Assembly: GCF_036924525.1 (NCBI RefSeq)
Contig: NZ_JAZHRU010000001.1
Coordinates: 5,237,001 to 5,301,000, forward strand
DNA from: Bradyrhizobium sp. AZCC 1719
GTDB taxonomy: Bacteria; Pseudomonadota; Alphaproteobacteria; Rhizobiales; Xanthobacteraceae
DNA: 64,000 bases
Direction of reading: 5' to 3'
Of this stretch, positions 53,194-60,867 are shown one piece after another; the first letter of the stretch is position 1, and every line of letters begins with the position of its first letter. The notes beneath the pieces were generated by a model that was given only the letters and a program-made list of their open reading frames with translations, ran no database searches and was not told the origin of the DNA. Both the position numbers and the translations under genes were made by a program.

Positions 53194-53634
53194 ATGACGG
53201 CGGGCCGCAGCAAGCCATTCGTCTGGTTTGCCGCCGTCCTGCTGTGGCTTGCATCGGGTGCGCATGCGCAGGCTCAACCGCAGCAGCTCGACACCCTCAA
53301 GGACGTATTCGCCAAACTGTATTCCTGCTGGCGGCCGCCGCCTTACTCGCGCGCCAACCCGATGGACATCACGGTCGTCGTCAGCTTCAACCGCGAGGGT
53401 GCCATTCTGGGTCAACCCAGGATCACCTACGAATCGGAACGCGCCAGCGATAACGACAGGGTCGCGTACCGAATTGCCGTGATGGAGACATTGCAACGCT
53501 GCACGCCGTTGCCATTTACCGAGAGACTGGGCGGTGCGGTCGCCGGCCGGCCTTTCGCGGTCCAATTTAGAACCCGCAAACGTCCACCCAAACCGGAAGA
53601 GAAAAACGCATGGCTGATACCGAAAATACTTTGA
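53194..53634 (+). CDS. Secreted TolA/TonB C-terminal-like protein
   Basis: The 146-residue protein has a signal peptide (PFVWFAAVLLWLASGAHAQA) and a small domain with KLYSCWRPPPYSRANPMDIT and VVSFNREGAILGQPRI, the pattern of TonB/TolA C-terminal domains (W-x-P-P, strand, then h-N-R-x-G). Cys in SCWRP and QRCTP may pair. It starts 4 bp after the periplasmic cyclophilin and overlaps the next cyclophilin by 25 bp, so the three genes form one transcript. The function is not known. Confidence 0.75.
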   Translation: MTAGRSKPFVWFAAVLLWLASGAHAQAQPQQLDTLKDVFAKLYSCWRPPPYSRANPMDITVVVSFNREGAILGQPRITYESERASDNDRVAYRIAVMETLQRCTPLPFTERLGGAVAGRPFAVQFRTRKRPPKPEEKNAWLIPKIL

Positions 53635-54074
53635 TCCTTGAAACCACCCAGGGCCCCGTCACCATCGAAATGCGTCCCGACCTCGCTCCTGGCCACGTCG
53701 CTCAGATCAAGAAGCTGGTGCGTGAGGGATTTTACGACGGCATCGTGTTCCATCGCGTCATCGAGGGCTTCATGGCGCAGACCGGCTGCCCGCACGGCAC
53801 CGGCACCGGCGGTTCCGGCAACAAGCTGAAGGCAGAGTTCAACAAGGAACCGCATGTGCGCGGCACCGTCTCGATGGCCCGCGCCGCGAACCCGGATTCC
53901 GGCGACAGCCAGTTCTTCATCTGCTTCGATGACGCCTCCTTCCTCAACGGCCAGTACACGGTCTGGGGCAAGGTGACGTCCGGCATGGAGAACGTCGACA
54001 AGATCAAGCGCGGCGAGCCGGTGCAGAACCCGGACAAGATCGTGAAAGCGCACATGGCGCTGGACGCGGCTTGA
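53610..54074 (+). CDS. Peptidyl-prolyl cis-trans isomerase, cytoplasmic cyclophilin
   Basis: The 154-residue protein has no signal peptide. Its cyclophilin core reads IVFHRVIEGFMAQTGCPHG, FNKEPHVRGTVSMARA and DSQFFICFDDASFLNGQYT. It starts inside the end of the TolA-like gene, which indicates coupling. With the periplasmic paralogue it makes a two-compartment pair. A palindromic repeat follows. Confidence 0.94.
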   Translation: MADTENTLILETTQGPVTIEMRPDLAPGHVAQIKKLVREGFYDGIVFHRVIEGFMAQTGCPHGTGTGGSGNKLKAEFNKEPHVRGTVSMARAANPDSGDSQFFICFDDASFLNGQYTVWGKVTSGMENVDKIKRGEPVQNPDKIVKAHMALDAA

Positions 54075-54083
54075 GCTGATGGC

Positions 54084-54177
54084 GTCATTCCGGGCCACGC
54101 GAAGCGTGAACCCGGAATCTCGAGCTCACAATCTCTGGATTCCGGATTGCCGCGCTTTGCGCGGCCTCCGGAATGAC
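54084..54177. repeat. Palindromic repeat, family C copy 2
   Basis: GTCATTCCGG and CCGGAATGAC are perfect 10-bp terminal inverted repeats; inner arms include GCGCTTTGCGC and CCCGGAATC/GGATTCCGG. It ends 10 bp before the queA ATG, so the repeat supplies part of the queA 5' leader and an unused in-frame ATG at 54173. Confidence 0.85.
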
Positions 54178-54187
54178 GTGCAAAAAG

Positions 54188-55264
54188 ATGCGCACCGATC
54201 TCTTCGACTTCGAACTGCCCGCCACTAGCGTCGCGCTGCGGCCCGCGAGCCCGCGCGATGCTGCGCGGATGCTGGTGGTGCAGCCCGATGGCGTGCTGCG
54301 CGACCGAACCGTCGCCGAGTTGGCGCAATGGCTGGAGCCCGGCGACCAACTCGTCGTCAACGACACCAAGGTGATCTCCGCCCAACTCAAGGGCCGGCGC
54401 ATCGGCCGCGAGACCGAGCCGAAGATCGAGGCGACGTTGATCAAGCGGCTGGACGGCTCGCGCTGGCGCGCGCTGGTTAGGCCTGCGAAGAAGCTCGCGC
54501 CCGGCGACATCGTTCGCTTCGGCAACGAGGGCAAGGTCTGCCTGCTCGGCCATCTCGACGCCGAAGTCGAGGCCAAGGGCGAAGAGGGCGAGGTCACGCT
54601 GTCGTTTTCGTTTCACGGTCCGGCGCTGGATCAGGCCATCGCCGATCTCGGCACGCCGCCGCTACCGCCCTATATCGCGTCCAAACGCACGCCCGACGAT
54701 CGCGATGCCGCCGACTATCAAACGATGTTCGCCGCAAATGAAGGGGCGGTCGCGGCGCCGACGGCGGGACTGCATTTCACGCCTGAGCTCGAGACGGCGC
54801 TACGCCGCCACGGCGTCGAATTGCATCGGATAACACTGCATGTCGGGGCAGGGACCTTCCTGCCCGTGAAGGTGGACGAGACCTCCGAGCACAGGATGCA
54901 CGCCGAGTGGGGATCGATCTCGGCTGATACCGCTGCCGCGTTGAATGCCGCGCGCACCCAGGGCGGGCGCATCATAGCTGTCGGCACCACGTCGCTACGG
55001 CTATTGGAGAGCGCCACGCGCGAAGACGGCACCGTTCAGCCGTTCGACGGCGAGACCTCGATCTTCATCACGCCGGGCTACCGCTTTCGCGCGGTCGATA
55101 TCCTCATGACCAATTTCCACCTGCCGCGCTCGACGCTGTTCATGCTGGTGTCGGCGTTCTCCGGTCTCGATACGATGAAGCGCGCCTATGCGCATGCGAT
55201 CGCAGCCGGCTACCGGTTCTATTCCTACGGCGATGCTTGCTTGCTGTTTCGCGCGCCGGATTGA
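54188..55264 (+). CDS. queA: S-adenosylmethionine:tRNA ribosyltransferase-isomerase
   Basis: QueA transfers the ribosyl part of SAM to preQ1 in tRNA, giving epoxyqueuosine. The 358-residue protein begins [11 protein letters not shown] and has [27 protein letters not shown], and [19 protein letters not shown], all diagnostic. I chose the ATG at 54188 because it matches the family start; an ATG at 54173 lies in the preceding repeat. tgt, the preceding enzyme of the pathway, begins at 62910 with other genes between. Confidence 0.96.
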   Translation: MRTDLFDFELPATSVALRPASPRDAARMLVVQPDGVLRDRTVAELAQWLEPGDQLVVNDTKVISAQLKGRRIGRETEPKIEATLIKRLDGSRWRALVRPAKKLAPGDIVRFGNEGKVCLLGHLDAEVEAKGEEGEVTLSFSFHGPALDQAIADLGTPPLPPYIASKRTPDDRDAADYQTMFAANEGAVAAPTAGLHFTPELETALRRHGVELHRITLHVGAGTFLPVKVDETSEHRMHAEWGSISADTAAALNAARTQGGRIIAVGTTSLRLLESATREDGTVQPFDGETSIFITPGYRFRAVDILMTNFHLPRSTLFMLVSAFSGLDTMKRAYAHAIAAGYRFYSYGDACLLFRAPD

Positions 55265-55296
55265 GGCGAAGCCGGGCGTCTGCGCTTGAAAAAGAG

Positions 55297-55315
55297 GCCC
55301 GCCAATTGGGCGGGC
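55297..55315 (+). terminator. GC hairpin downstream of queA
   Basis: GCCCGCC and GGCGGGC pair around AATTG, 33 bp beyond the queA stop. No T-run follows on the plus strand, but GAAAAAG precedes it, so it would suit the minus strand better. It may be only a weak stop. Confidence 0.35.
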
Positions 55316-55443
55316 AAAGGTTCAGGGAGGAAGCGCTCTGACAATAAAGCGCCAACGCCTGTCTCTTTGATTCGGCGGTTGCCGCCAAGATCGTATAACT
55401 ACCGCCTCGGCGCATCGGTGCGCGGGAACAACAGGGGCCTTGC

Positions 55444-56754
55444 ATGAATTTTTCCGGCATTTTCGCGCGAATGGTCGCGCTGATCGGCGCCGCGGCGCTG
55501 CTGTGGCGCCGTCTGCAGGGATCCGCGCCCAAAGCGGCCTGGGGCAGCGCGCCGGCAATTCCGGCGGCGCAGCCGCAGGGGGCGATCCCGACGCTCAAGA
55601 TGCCGACGGCCCAAGGCTGGAGCGACGGCGAGACGCCGACCGCGGCGCCCGGGCTCAAGGTCAACGCGTTTGCAACCGGCCTGGACCATCCGCGCTGGAT
55701 CAACGTGCTGCCCAATGGCGACGTGCTCATCGCAGAAGCCACCCAGATCGCGGGACCGCCCAGGAGCGTGTTCCACTATGCGATGCAGGCCACGATGCGG
55801 CGCGCCGCGGCGCTCGGTGTCAGCGCCGACCGCATCACGCTGTTGCGTGATCGCGACGGTGACGGCGTTGCGGAGGGGCGCGGGATTTTCATGGAGGGAC
55901 TGAGCCAGCCGTTCGGCATGGCGCTGGTCGGCGACACCTTCTATGTCGGTAACACGGACGGCGTGGTGGCCTTTCCCTATGCGGCTGGCGCGGACCGCAT
56001 CACCGCCGAGGGACGGAAGCTCGTGACGTTCAAGCCCGGCGGGCACTGGACACGAAGCCTGCTGCCGAGCGCGGATGGCAAAAAGCTCTACGCCGGCGTC
56101 GGCTCGCTCAGCAACATCGCCGAGAGCGGGATGGAGGTCGAGCAAGGCCGCGCGGCGATCTATGAGCTCGATCTGGCTAATGGCGCGAGCCGTATCTTCG
56201 CCAGCGGCCTGCGCAACCCCGTAGGCCTCGCCTGGGAGCCCAACACGGGCGTGCTCTGGACCGTCGTCAATGAGCGCGACGGCCTCGGCGACGAAACACC
56301 GCCGGACTATCTGACTTCAGTGCGCGACGGCGGCTTCTACGGTTGGCCCTATTGCTACTGGGGTCAGACGGTGGACGACCGCGTGCCGCAGGATCCGGCC
56401 ATGGTTGCGAAGGCGATTCAACCGGACTATGCGCTTGGCGGCCACACCGCCTCGCTCGGCCTGTGCTGGATGCCCTCAGGCACGCTGCCGGGCTTTCCGG
56501 ACGGCATGGTGATCGGCCAGCACGGTTCCTGGAATCGCAGCACGCTGAGCGGCTACGCCGTCGTGTTCGTGCCGTTCGAAAACGGCCGCCCCTCCGGTCC
56601 GCCGCGGGATATTCTGACGGGCTTTCTCGCAGCCGATGAGAAGGTCTCTTACGGACGACCGGTTGGCGTGACGCTCGGTCCCGACGGCTCGTTGCTGGTG
56701 GCCGACGATGTCGGCAACGTGATCTGGCGCGTGACCGGCGATCGAAGGGGCTGA
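55444..56754 (+). CDS. PQQ-dependent sugar (sorbosone-type) dehydrogenase
   Basis: The 436-residue protein starts with a membrane anchor or signal (RMVALIGAAALLW), then a six-bladed propeller: LDHPRWINVLPNGDVLIAEA, LRDRDGDGVAE, SQPFGMALVGD, LRNPVGLAWEP, GGFYGWPYCYWG and GQHGSWNRS. This fits the GdhB/sorbosone dehydrogenase family, which oxidises sugars in the periplasm with PQQ. Which sugar cannot be read. No PQQ synthesis genes lie in the window. Alternative: a non-catalytic propeller protein. Confidence 0.85.
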   Translation: MNFSGIFARMVALIGAAALLWRRLQGSAPKAAWGSAPAIPAAQPQGAIPTLKMPTAQGWSDGETPTAAPGLKVNAFATGLDHPRWINVLPNGDVLIAEATQIAGPPRSVFHYAMQATMRRAAALGVSADRITLLRDRDGDGVAEGRGIFMEGLSQPFGMALVGDTFYVGNTDGVVAFPYAAGADRITAEGRKLVTFKPGGHWTRSLLPSADGKKLYAGVGSLSNIAESGMEVEQGRAAIYELDLANGASRIFASGLRNPVGLAWEPNTGVLWTVVNERDGLGDETPPDYLTSVRDGGFYGWPYCYWGQTVDDRVPQDPAMVAKAIQPDYALGGHTASLGLCWMPSGTLPGFPDGMVIGQHGSWNRSTLSGYAVVFVPFENGRPSGPPRDILTGFLAADEKVSYGRPVGVTLGPDGSLLVADDVGNVIWRVTGDRRG

Positions 56755-56885
56755 GCTGCCGCGATGTCAGCGCGTGACCGAGGAGACAGGATGCGCTACG
56801 GAGCTACAATTTCGCGCAGCAAGAGTGACCGGGCTCTCCAAGAGTGGTATCTTTGCAGCGCCTTTCAATGAAAATCGGGCTGCCC

Positions 56886-57131
56886 ATGAACATCCGTTCC
56901 GCGAAGGTTGATGAACTGGCCCAGCGCCTTGCTCGCGTCACCGGCGAGGATATTGAGACGGCGTTGGAACGCGCAATTGAGGAGCGGCTATCCCGTGTTA
57001 CGCCGCCAACTCCGGCCGACCGACGAGCCGCAATAGATTCCTTCTTTGAGAAGGCGTCCCGCCTGCGCGTTCTTGATTCCCGTACGGCGGACGAGATCAT
57101 GGGCTACGATCGCTTCGGGTTACCTTCCTGA
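56886..57131 (+). CDS. vapB: VapB-type antitoxin
   Basis: The protein starts MNIRSAKVDELAQRLARVTG and continues ETALERAIEERLSRV, the pattern of PSK/Rv0623-type VapB antitoxins. The start is uncertain (the ATG at 56886 fits the family; ATGs at 56868 and 56844 would lengthen it), and no clear ribosome-binding site is seen for any. The stop overlaps the vapC start by one base. Together they form a type II toxin-antitoxin operon. Confidence 0.87.
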   Translation: MNIRSAKVDELAQRLARVTGEDIETALERAIEERLSRVTPPTPADRRAAIDSFFEKASRLRVLDSRTADEIMGYDRFGLPS

Positions 57132-57526
57132 TGGTTCTGGATACGTCCGCGATCATCGCGGCCATTGCGAATGAACAGGATGGACCGCGTTATCGGGCGG
57201 CAATGCTGCGCGCAGATAGTTTGTCGATTTCGGCGGTGACCGTTCTGGAGACCAAGGTCGTGCTCTTTGCGCGGCTGGGATCGGAGGCCGTTGATCTTTT
57301 TGACGAACTGCTGGAGAAGGCCGGGATTGCCGTCGTGCCATTCGATGATGAAATGGCAAGAGCTGCCTTCGGTGCGTTTCGACTTTTCGGTAAGGGGCAG
57401 GGCCACCCGGCTCAGTTGAACATCGTTGATTGTGCCGCCTATGCGCTGGCGAAAACGCGCTCCCAGCCCCTCCTCTTCAAGGGCGGCGACTTCGCCCGGA
57501 CCGATGTCGTATCAGCCGCGCTCTGA
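57131..57526 (+). CDS. vapC: VapC-type PIN-domain ribonuclease toxin
   Basis: The 131-residue protein has the PIN catalytic acids: Asp4 (MVLDTSAII), Glu40 (VLETKV), Asp100 (NIVDCAAYALA) and Asp120 (GGDFARTD). All four acidic positions are kept, so it is probably active against RNA when not bound by VapB. The ATG overlaps the vapB stop by 1 bp. Confidence 0.92.
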   Translation: MVLDTSAIIAAIANEQDGPRYRAAMLRADSLSISAVTVLETKVVLFARLGSEAVDLFDELLEKAGIAVVPFDDEMARAAFGAFRLFGKGQGHPAQLNIVDCAAYALAKTRSQPLLFKGGDFARTDVVSAAL

Positions 57527-57602
57527 TACGCCCGGATCGTGGCTCGGCGTAAACACGCCGAGCTTCTTTAGATTAGGGATCGCTGGGAGAACTGGTCTCG
57601 GC

Positions 57603-58628
57603 TTACGCCATCGCGCGCTGCGGCAGTAACTCCGCGATCTGGATTGCGTTCAGCGCTGCGCCCTTCAGGAGCTGATCGGCCGATACGAACATCGAGATCG
57701 AGTGGCCGGAGGCGTCGCTGAGATCCTTGCGGATGCGGCCGACCAGAACGTCATCCTGGCCGGAGGCATCGATCGGCATCGGGAAATAGTTCTTTGCCCG
57801 GTCGTCGACGATTCTGACGCCCGGCGCCTTCGACAGGATCGCGCGCACCTCGTCTTCGGTGATCGGCTTTTCGCATTCGAAGGTGATGGCTTCGCAATGG
57901 GCGCGCAGCACCGGCACGCGCACGCAGGTGACGCCGATCGCAATTCTGTCGTCCTCGAAGATCTTGCGGGTCTCCTTGATCACCTTGGTCTCTTCGTCGT
58001 TGTAGCCGGTCTCGGGATCGATCGCCGTGTTGTGGCTGAACACATTGAACGCGTAGGGGAGCGGGATCACCTTGGGCGTGAACGGCCGGCCGTCGAGATA
58101 GGCGCGAGTCGATTCCACGAGCTCTTCCATGGCGGCCGCGCCTGCGCCGCTCGCCGCCTGGTAGGTCGAGACGATCATGCGCTTGATGCGGTTCTGGCGG
58201 TGGATCGGCCACAGTGGCACCAGCGCCGTGATCGCCGAGCAGTTCGGGTTGGCGATGATGCCCTTGTGCTCGCGGATGCGGCCCGCGTTGATCTCCGGGA
58301 TCACCAGCGGCACGTTCGGGTCCATCCGGAATGCCGAGGAATTGTCGACCACGACCGCGCCGGCCTTGACGGCCGCAGGCGCGAACTTGCGCGAGATGCC
58401 GCCGCCGGCCGAGAACAGCGCGATGTCGACGCCCTCGAACGACTTTTCGGTGAGCTCCTCGATGACGATCTTCTCGCCGCGGAAGTCGATGGTCTTGCCG
58501 GCCGAGCGGGCGCTCGCCAGCGCCTTGAGCTTGCGGACGGGAAAGTTGCGCCTGTCCATCGTGGCGATGAATTCGGCGCCGACCGCGCCGGTCACGCCGG
58601 CAATGGCTACAACGGGTTCGTGGCTCAC
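57603..58628 (-). CDS. asd: Aspartate-semialdehyde dehydrogenase
   Basis: Asd reduces aspartyl phosphate to aspartate semialdehyde, the branch point to lysine/diaminopimelate, threonine and methionine. The 341-residue protein has the NADP loop AIAGVTGAVGAEF, VVVDNSSAFRMD, catalytic Cys130 in NPNCSAI, and AASGAGAAAMEEL. It starts with GTG at 58628, with GAGG about 10 bp upstream. Just upstream on the same strand are an intrinsic terminator and a 23-codon Thr/Lys-rich frame that together look like an attenuator. Confidence 0.96.
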   Translation of the reverse strand: MSHEPVVAIAGVTGAVGAEFIATMDRRNFPVRKLKALASARSAGKTIDFRGEKIVIEELTEKSFEGVDIALFSAGGGISRKFAPAAVKAGAVVVDNSSAFRMDPNVPLVIPEINAGRIREHKGIIANPNCSAITALVPLWPIHRQNRIKRMIVSTYQAASGAGAAAMEELVESTRAYLDGRPFTPKVIPLPYAFNVFSHNTAIDPETGYNDEETKVIKETRKIFEDDRIAIGVTCVRVPVLRAHCEAITFECEKPITEDEVRAILSKAPGVRIVDDRAKNYFPMPIDASGQDDVLVGRIRKDLSDASGHSISMFVSADQLLKGAALNAIQIAELLPQRAMA

Positions 58629-58664
58629 GGGTCTATCCTCTGTTTGAGCATCAATGCTTCGGGC

Positions 58665-58700
58665 AATAAAAAAGCCCCGGTCCTTTTCAGGCGGGGCTTC
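58665..58700 (-). terminator. Intrinsic terminator in the asd leader
   Basis: On the minus strand, AAGCCCCG and CGGGGCTT form an 8-bp stem followed by TTTTTATT. It ends about 36 bp before the asd GTG, between a short Thr/Lys-rich frame and asd. The 5' arm (AGCCCC) can also pair with GGGGCT near the end of that frame, so two exclusive structures are possible. Confidence 0.8.
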
Positions 58701-58724
58701 GGTTCAGATAATGCGATCGTTCGA

Positions 58725-58796
58725 CTACGCGCGCACGGCTCCCGAGCCCCCGGAGGGTGCTTTGGTTTTCGTGGTCGCTTTGGTCGAAGTCGTCAT
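58725..58796 (-). CDS. Possible Thr/Lys-rich leader peptide of asd
   Basis: A 23-codon frame on the minus strand begins MTTSTKATTKTK and ends GGSGAVRA before TAG. Six of the first twelve residues are Thr and three are Lys, both end products of the pathway that Asd serves. A terminator follows and then asd. The weak point is the ribosome-binding site: none is obvious before the ATG. Such a short frame could also arise by chance; its composition and position make it a candidate leader. Confidence 0.45.
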   Translation of the reverse strand: MTTSTKATTKTKAPSGGSGAVRA

Positions 58797-58880
58797 GGCG
58801 CGGACTTATGCGGCAGACGGGCTCCGCCGTCAACGGCTTTTAGCCTCATCCGGGCTGCAACGGGGGCAGACGAGCCCGCA

Positions 58881-59486
58881 TCATCGCCGCCTTGCGGCGC
58901 CAGGAGGCTCGAGGATCACCGCTTTCAGGTCGTTGCCACTCATGACGACGATCGCGAAATTCAGCCGGCCGCGTTCGCGGATCAGGCCGCCGCTGATGGC
59001 CTTGCCCGACGCCGCGTGCTCGGCCACGCGGACGGCATCTGCCAGGCGCTGCCGGATCGTCTTGAGTGCAACGAGGTTGCTGCGGTCCTCGGCATCGAAC
59101 TCCTTCAGGGGCAGGGCGGCTTCGCCGCCGACGATCTTGCCCGTCGTCGCGTCGATGGCGTGGTGCCAGATGCGGTCGTTGTGAAGGGTCTTGACGCGAT
59201 AGACTGGTGAATCCGGCGCGCCGTCGAAGCTGACATCGGCGGTGGTCGCGCCGGCATGCAGGGATTCGGCGATGGCCATCGCCTGGCTCAGCGAGACTGC
59301 CGACCCGCGGAAAAGCGTGAGCTGGCGGCTGACATCCTGCTGGTCGGACGCGGCGTCATCGCCGGCCTCATTGCGAAGCGGGGCTGGCTCGTCGGTCGAT
59401 GACGCGGTGGCATAGACCGGGGCGGGGAGGATGATCGCCACAAGAATAGCTGCAAGCAACTGTCTCCAGGATCTCGGTGCATGCAT
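58881..59486 (-). CDS. Secreted PepSY-domain protein
   Basis: The 201-residue protein has a signal peptide (LLAAILVAIILPAPVYA), then a PepSY-like domain (AMAIAESLHAGATTADVSF, SPVYRVKTL, ATTGKIVGGE) and possibly a second, weaker one (ADAVRVAEHAASGKAISG). PepSY domains inhibit peptidases or bind metals or heme in the envelope. I chose the ATG at 59486 because GGAG lies 8 bp upstream. A palindrome shared with the patatin gene lies about 190 bp upstream, which suggests control by the TetR regulator encoded next to it. Confidence 0.8.
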   Translation of the reverse strand: MHAPRSWRQLLAAILVAIILPAPVYATASSTDEPAPLRNEAGDDAASDQQDVSRQLTLFRGSAVSLSQAMAIAESLHAGATTADVSFDGAPDSPVYRVKTLHNDRIWHHAIDATTGKIVGGEAALPLKEFDAEDRSNLVALKTIRQRLADAVRVAEHAASGKAISGGLIRERGRLNFAIVVMSGNDLKAVILEPPGAARRR

Positions 59487-59678
59487 TGTTGCAGTCTCCA
59501 TCGATGAGCCTGTCTTTGCCGGCGGATAGGCCGGATCCTCGAAGAAAGCGCGGCCGACCCTTTGGAGGCATACGGGCCGGCCGCGGAACGCCGCAAAGAT
59601 ACCGCCGCTTGCGGCGATCGAAGCGGCGCGAGCCCCCGCTGGGACCAGTGAAAGCGGAAACCCGCACTCGCTTATAAC

Positions 59679-59699
59679 AAAACCATACCGTATCGTTTT
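59679..59699. promoter_or_regulatory. Palindromic operator, copy 1 (upstream of PepSY gene)
   Basis: AAAACCATAC-C-GTATCGTTTT is a 21-bp palindrome with one mismatched pair, extending to 27 bp with AAC/GTT ends. The same half-sites occur at 62118-62138. It lies 60 bp past the tetR stop and about 190 bp before the PepSY ATG. I propose it as the binding site of the adjacent TetR protein. Confidence 0.75.
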
Positions 59700-59759
59700 G
59701 TTTTGGTCAACGATGCCGCCATGGGGTAACGCACGTGAAACGCCGTTCTCACGGAATTG

Positions 59760-60548
59760 TCAGCGGGAAGGGCGCCGCCGAATGGTTCCCTTGATGGTTC
59801 CCTTGGGGACGGACTGAACGCGGCTCGCTGGCCCAAGCGCACCGGCCAGGAACAGCCTGATCGCCAAGCGCATGCGTTTTTCGGCGGACTTCATCTCCAG
59901 CGGCGTTCCGAACGTCGCCATGCGGTGGGTATGACCGACGACCACGTCGAGAAAGACCTCAGCCGCGATGCCGGTATCCTCGACGTCCATGGCGCCCTGT
60001 GCGACCAAATGATCAAAGAAGCGCGCGGTCGTGGAAACGGCCTTCAACCAGCCCTCTTCCTTGCCAAGTTTGGCAATGTCGGGAAAGTTGATGGCCTGCG
60101 CCGTCATCATGCGGCTGAACGCGACGGCATCGGGCCCGCAGGTGAACGTCAGCATCTCGCGCCCGACTTCTATCAGGCGCTGCTCGACCGAAATGTCCGA
60201 GGAACGCGTGAGCTGCACCTCCGCCGCTTCGGCAAGCGGCGCAAGCCAACGGTCAATTTCGCGCCTCAGCACCTCCGCAAACAGCCCGCGCTTGTCGCCG
60301 TAGCGCGAATAGACGGTGGGCTTGCTGACCCGAGCCGCTTCCGCAACCGCATCAAGCGAGGTTGCGTCGTAGCCCCGGTCCAAAAAAAGCCGGGTGGCAA
60401 CTTCGATCAGGCGCTGATCGCGCTCGATGGCTGCGCTCTTCGTCGGCCGCCCGCCGCGCGACTTCGGGACGTCTCGTTTTGCCGGTCTGGCCTTGGTCGC
60501 AGTCAATCCCATGCCCATCGATTCCTGCGCGGTCGTGATAGTCGTCAT
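59760..60548 (-). CDS. TetR/AcrR-family transcriptional regulator
   Basis: The 262-residue protein has a TetR helix-turn-helix at about residues 45-90: IEVATRLFLDRGYDATSLDA, VAEAARVSKPTVYSRYGDK, then FAEVLRREID. The C-terminal ligand domain includes a conserved-looking ARFFDHLVAQG stretch. I chose the ATG at 60548; ATG at 60518 or 60512 would still keep the HTH. The frame is open further upstream, but that stretch is a palindromic repeat. It is flanked by the PepSY and patatin genes, each with a similar palindrome upstream. The inducer is unknown. Confidence 0.9.
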   Translation of the reverse strand: MTTITTAQESMGMGLTATKARPAKRDVPKSRGGRPTKSAAIERDQRLIEVATRLFLDRGYDATSLDAVAEAARVSKPTVYSRYGDKRGLFAEVLRREIDRWLAPLAEAAEVQLTRSSDISVEQRLIEVGREMLTFTCGPDAVAFSRMMTAQAINFPDIAKLGKEEGWLKAVSTTARFFDHLVAQGAMDVEDTGIAAEVFLDVVVGHTHRMATFGTPLEMKSAEKRMRLAIRLFLAGALGPASRVQSVPKGTIKGTIRRRPSR

Positions 60549-60607
60549 TGCTCTATAACGCGCAGTAGGAGGGGCGTCATCGCGAATCTGGGCCGAAACC
60601 GCTCTCC

Positions 60608-60770
60608 GTTCCCCGGATGCTGCGCAGCGCGCCGCGTCTTGGCGGCGTGGTGCGCTGCTGATCCGGGGCCCACTATGTTGGGATGGGTCCCGGCTCTGCG
60701 CCGCGTCACCATAGCGCGTCGAAGACGCGCGTGAACGCGCTGATGGTGCCGCGGCGCGTCCGGGACACGG
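60608..60770. repeat. GC-rich palindromic repeat, family B copy 3
   Basis: It opens GTTCCCCGGATGCTGCGCAG and has GTGGTGCGCTGCTGATCCGG, the same as the copy at 20177-20307, and ATAGCGCGTCGAAGACGCGC, the same as the copy at 14514-14672. It lies between the patatin gene end and the tetR start. Confidence 0.82.
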
Positions 60771-60867
60771 AGGATGAAATGTCACGCGGCTGCTCGCCCA
60801 TGCCCTCCCACCGAATTGGCCATATCGTCAACGGTCTCGGCAGGTCGTCGTCCCTCTCCTGCGCGGC

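Noticed and set aside
60549..60785. Extended N-terminus of the TetR regulator
   Set aside because: The extra frame runs through a family B repeat and has no TetR pattern; the ATG at 60548 fits.
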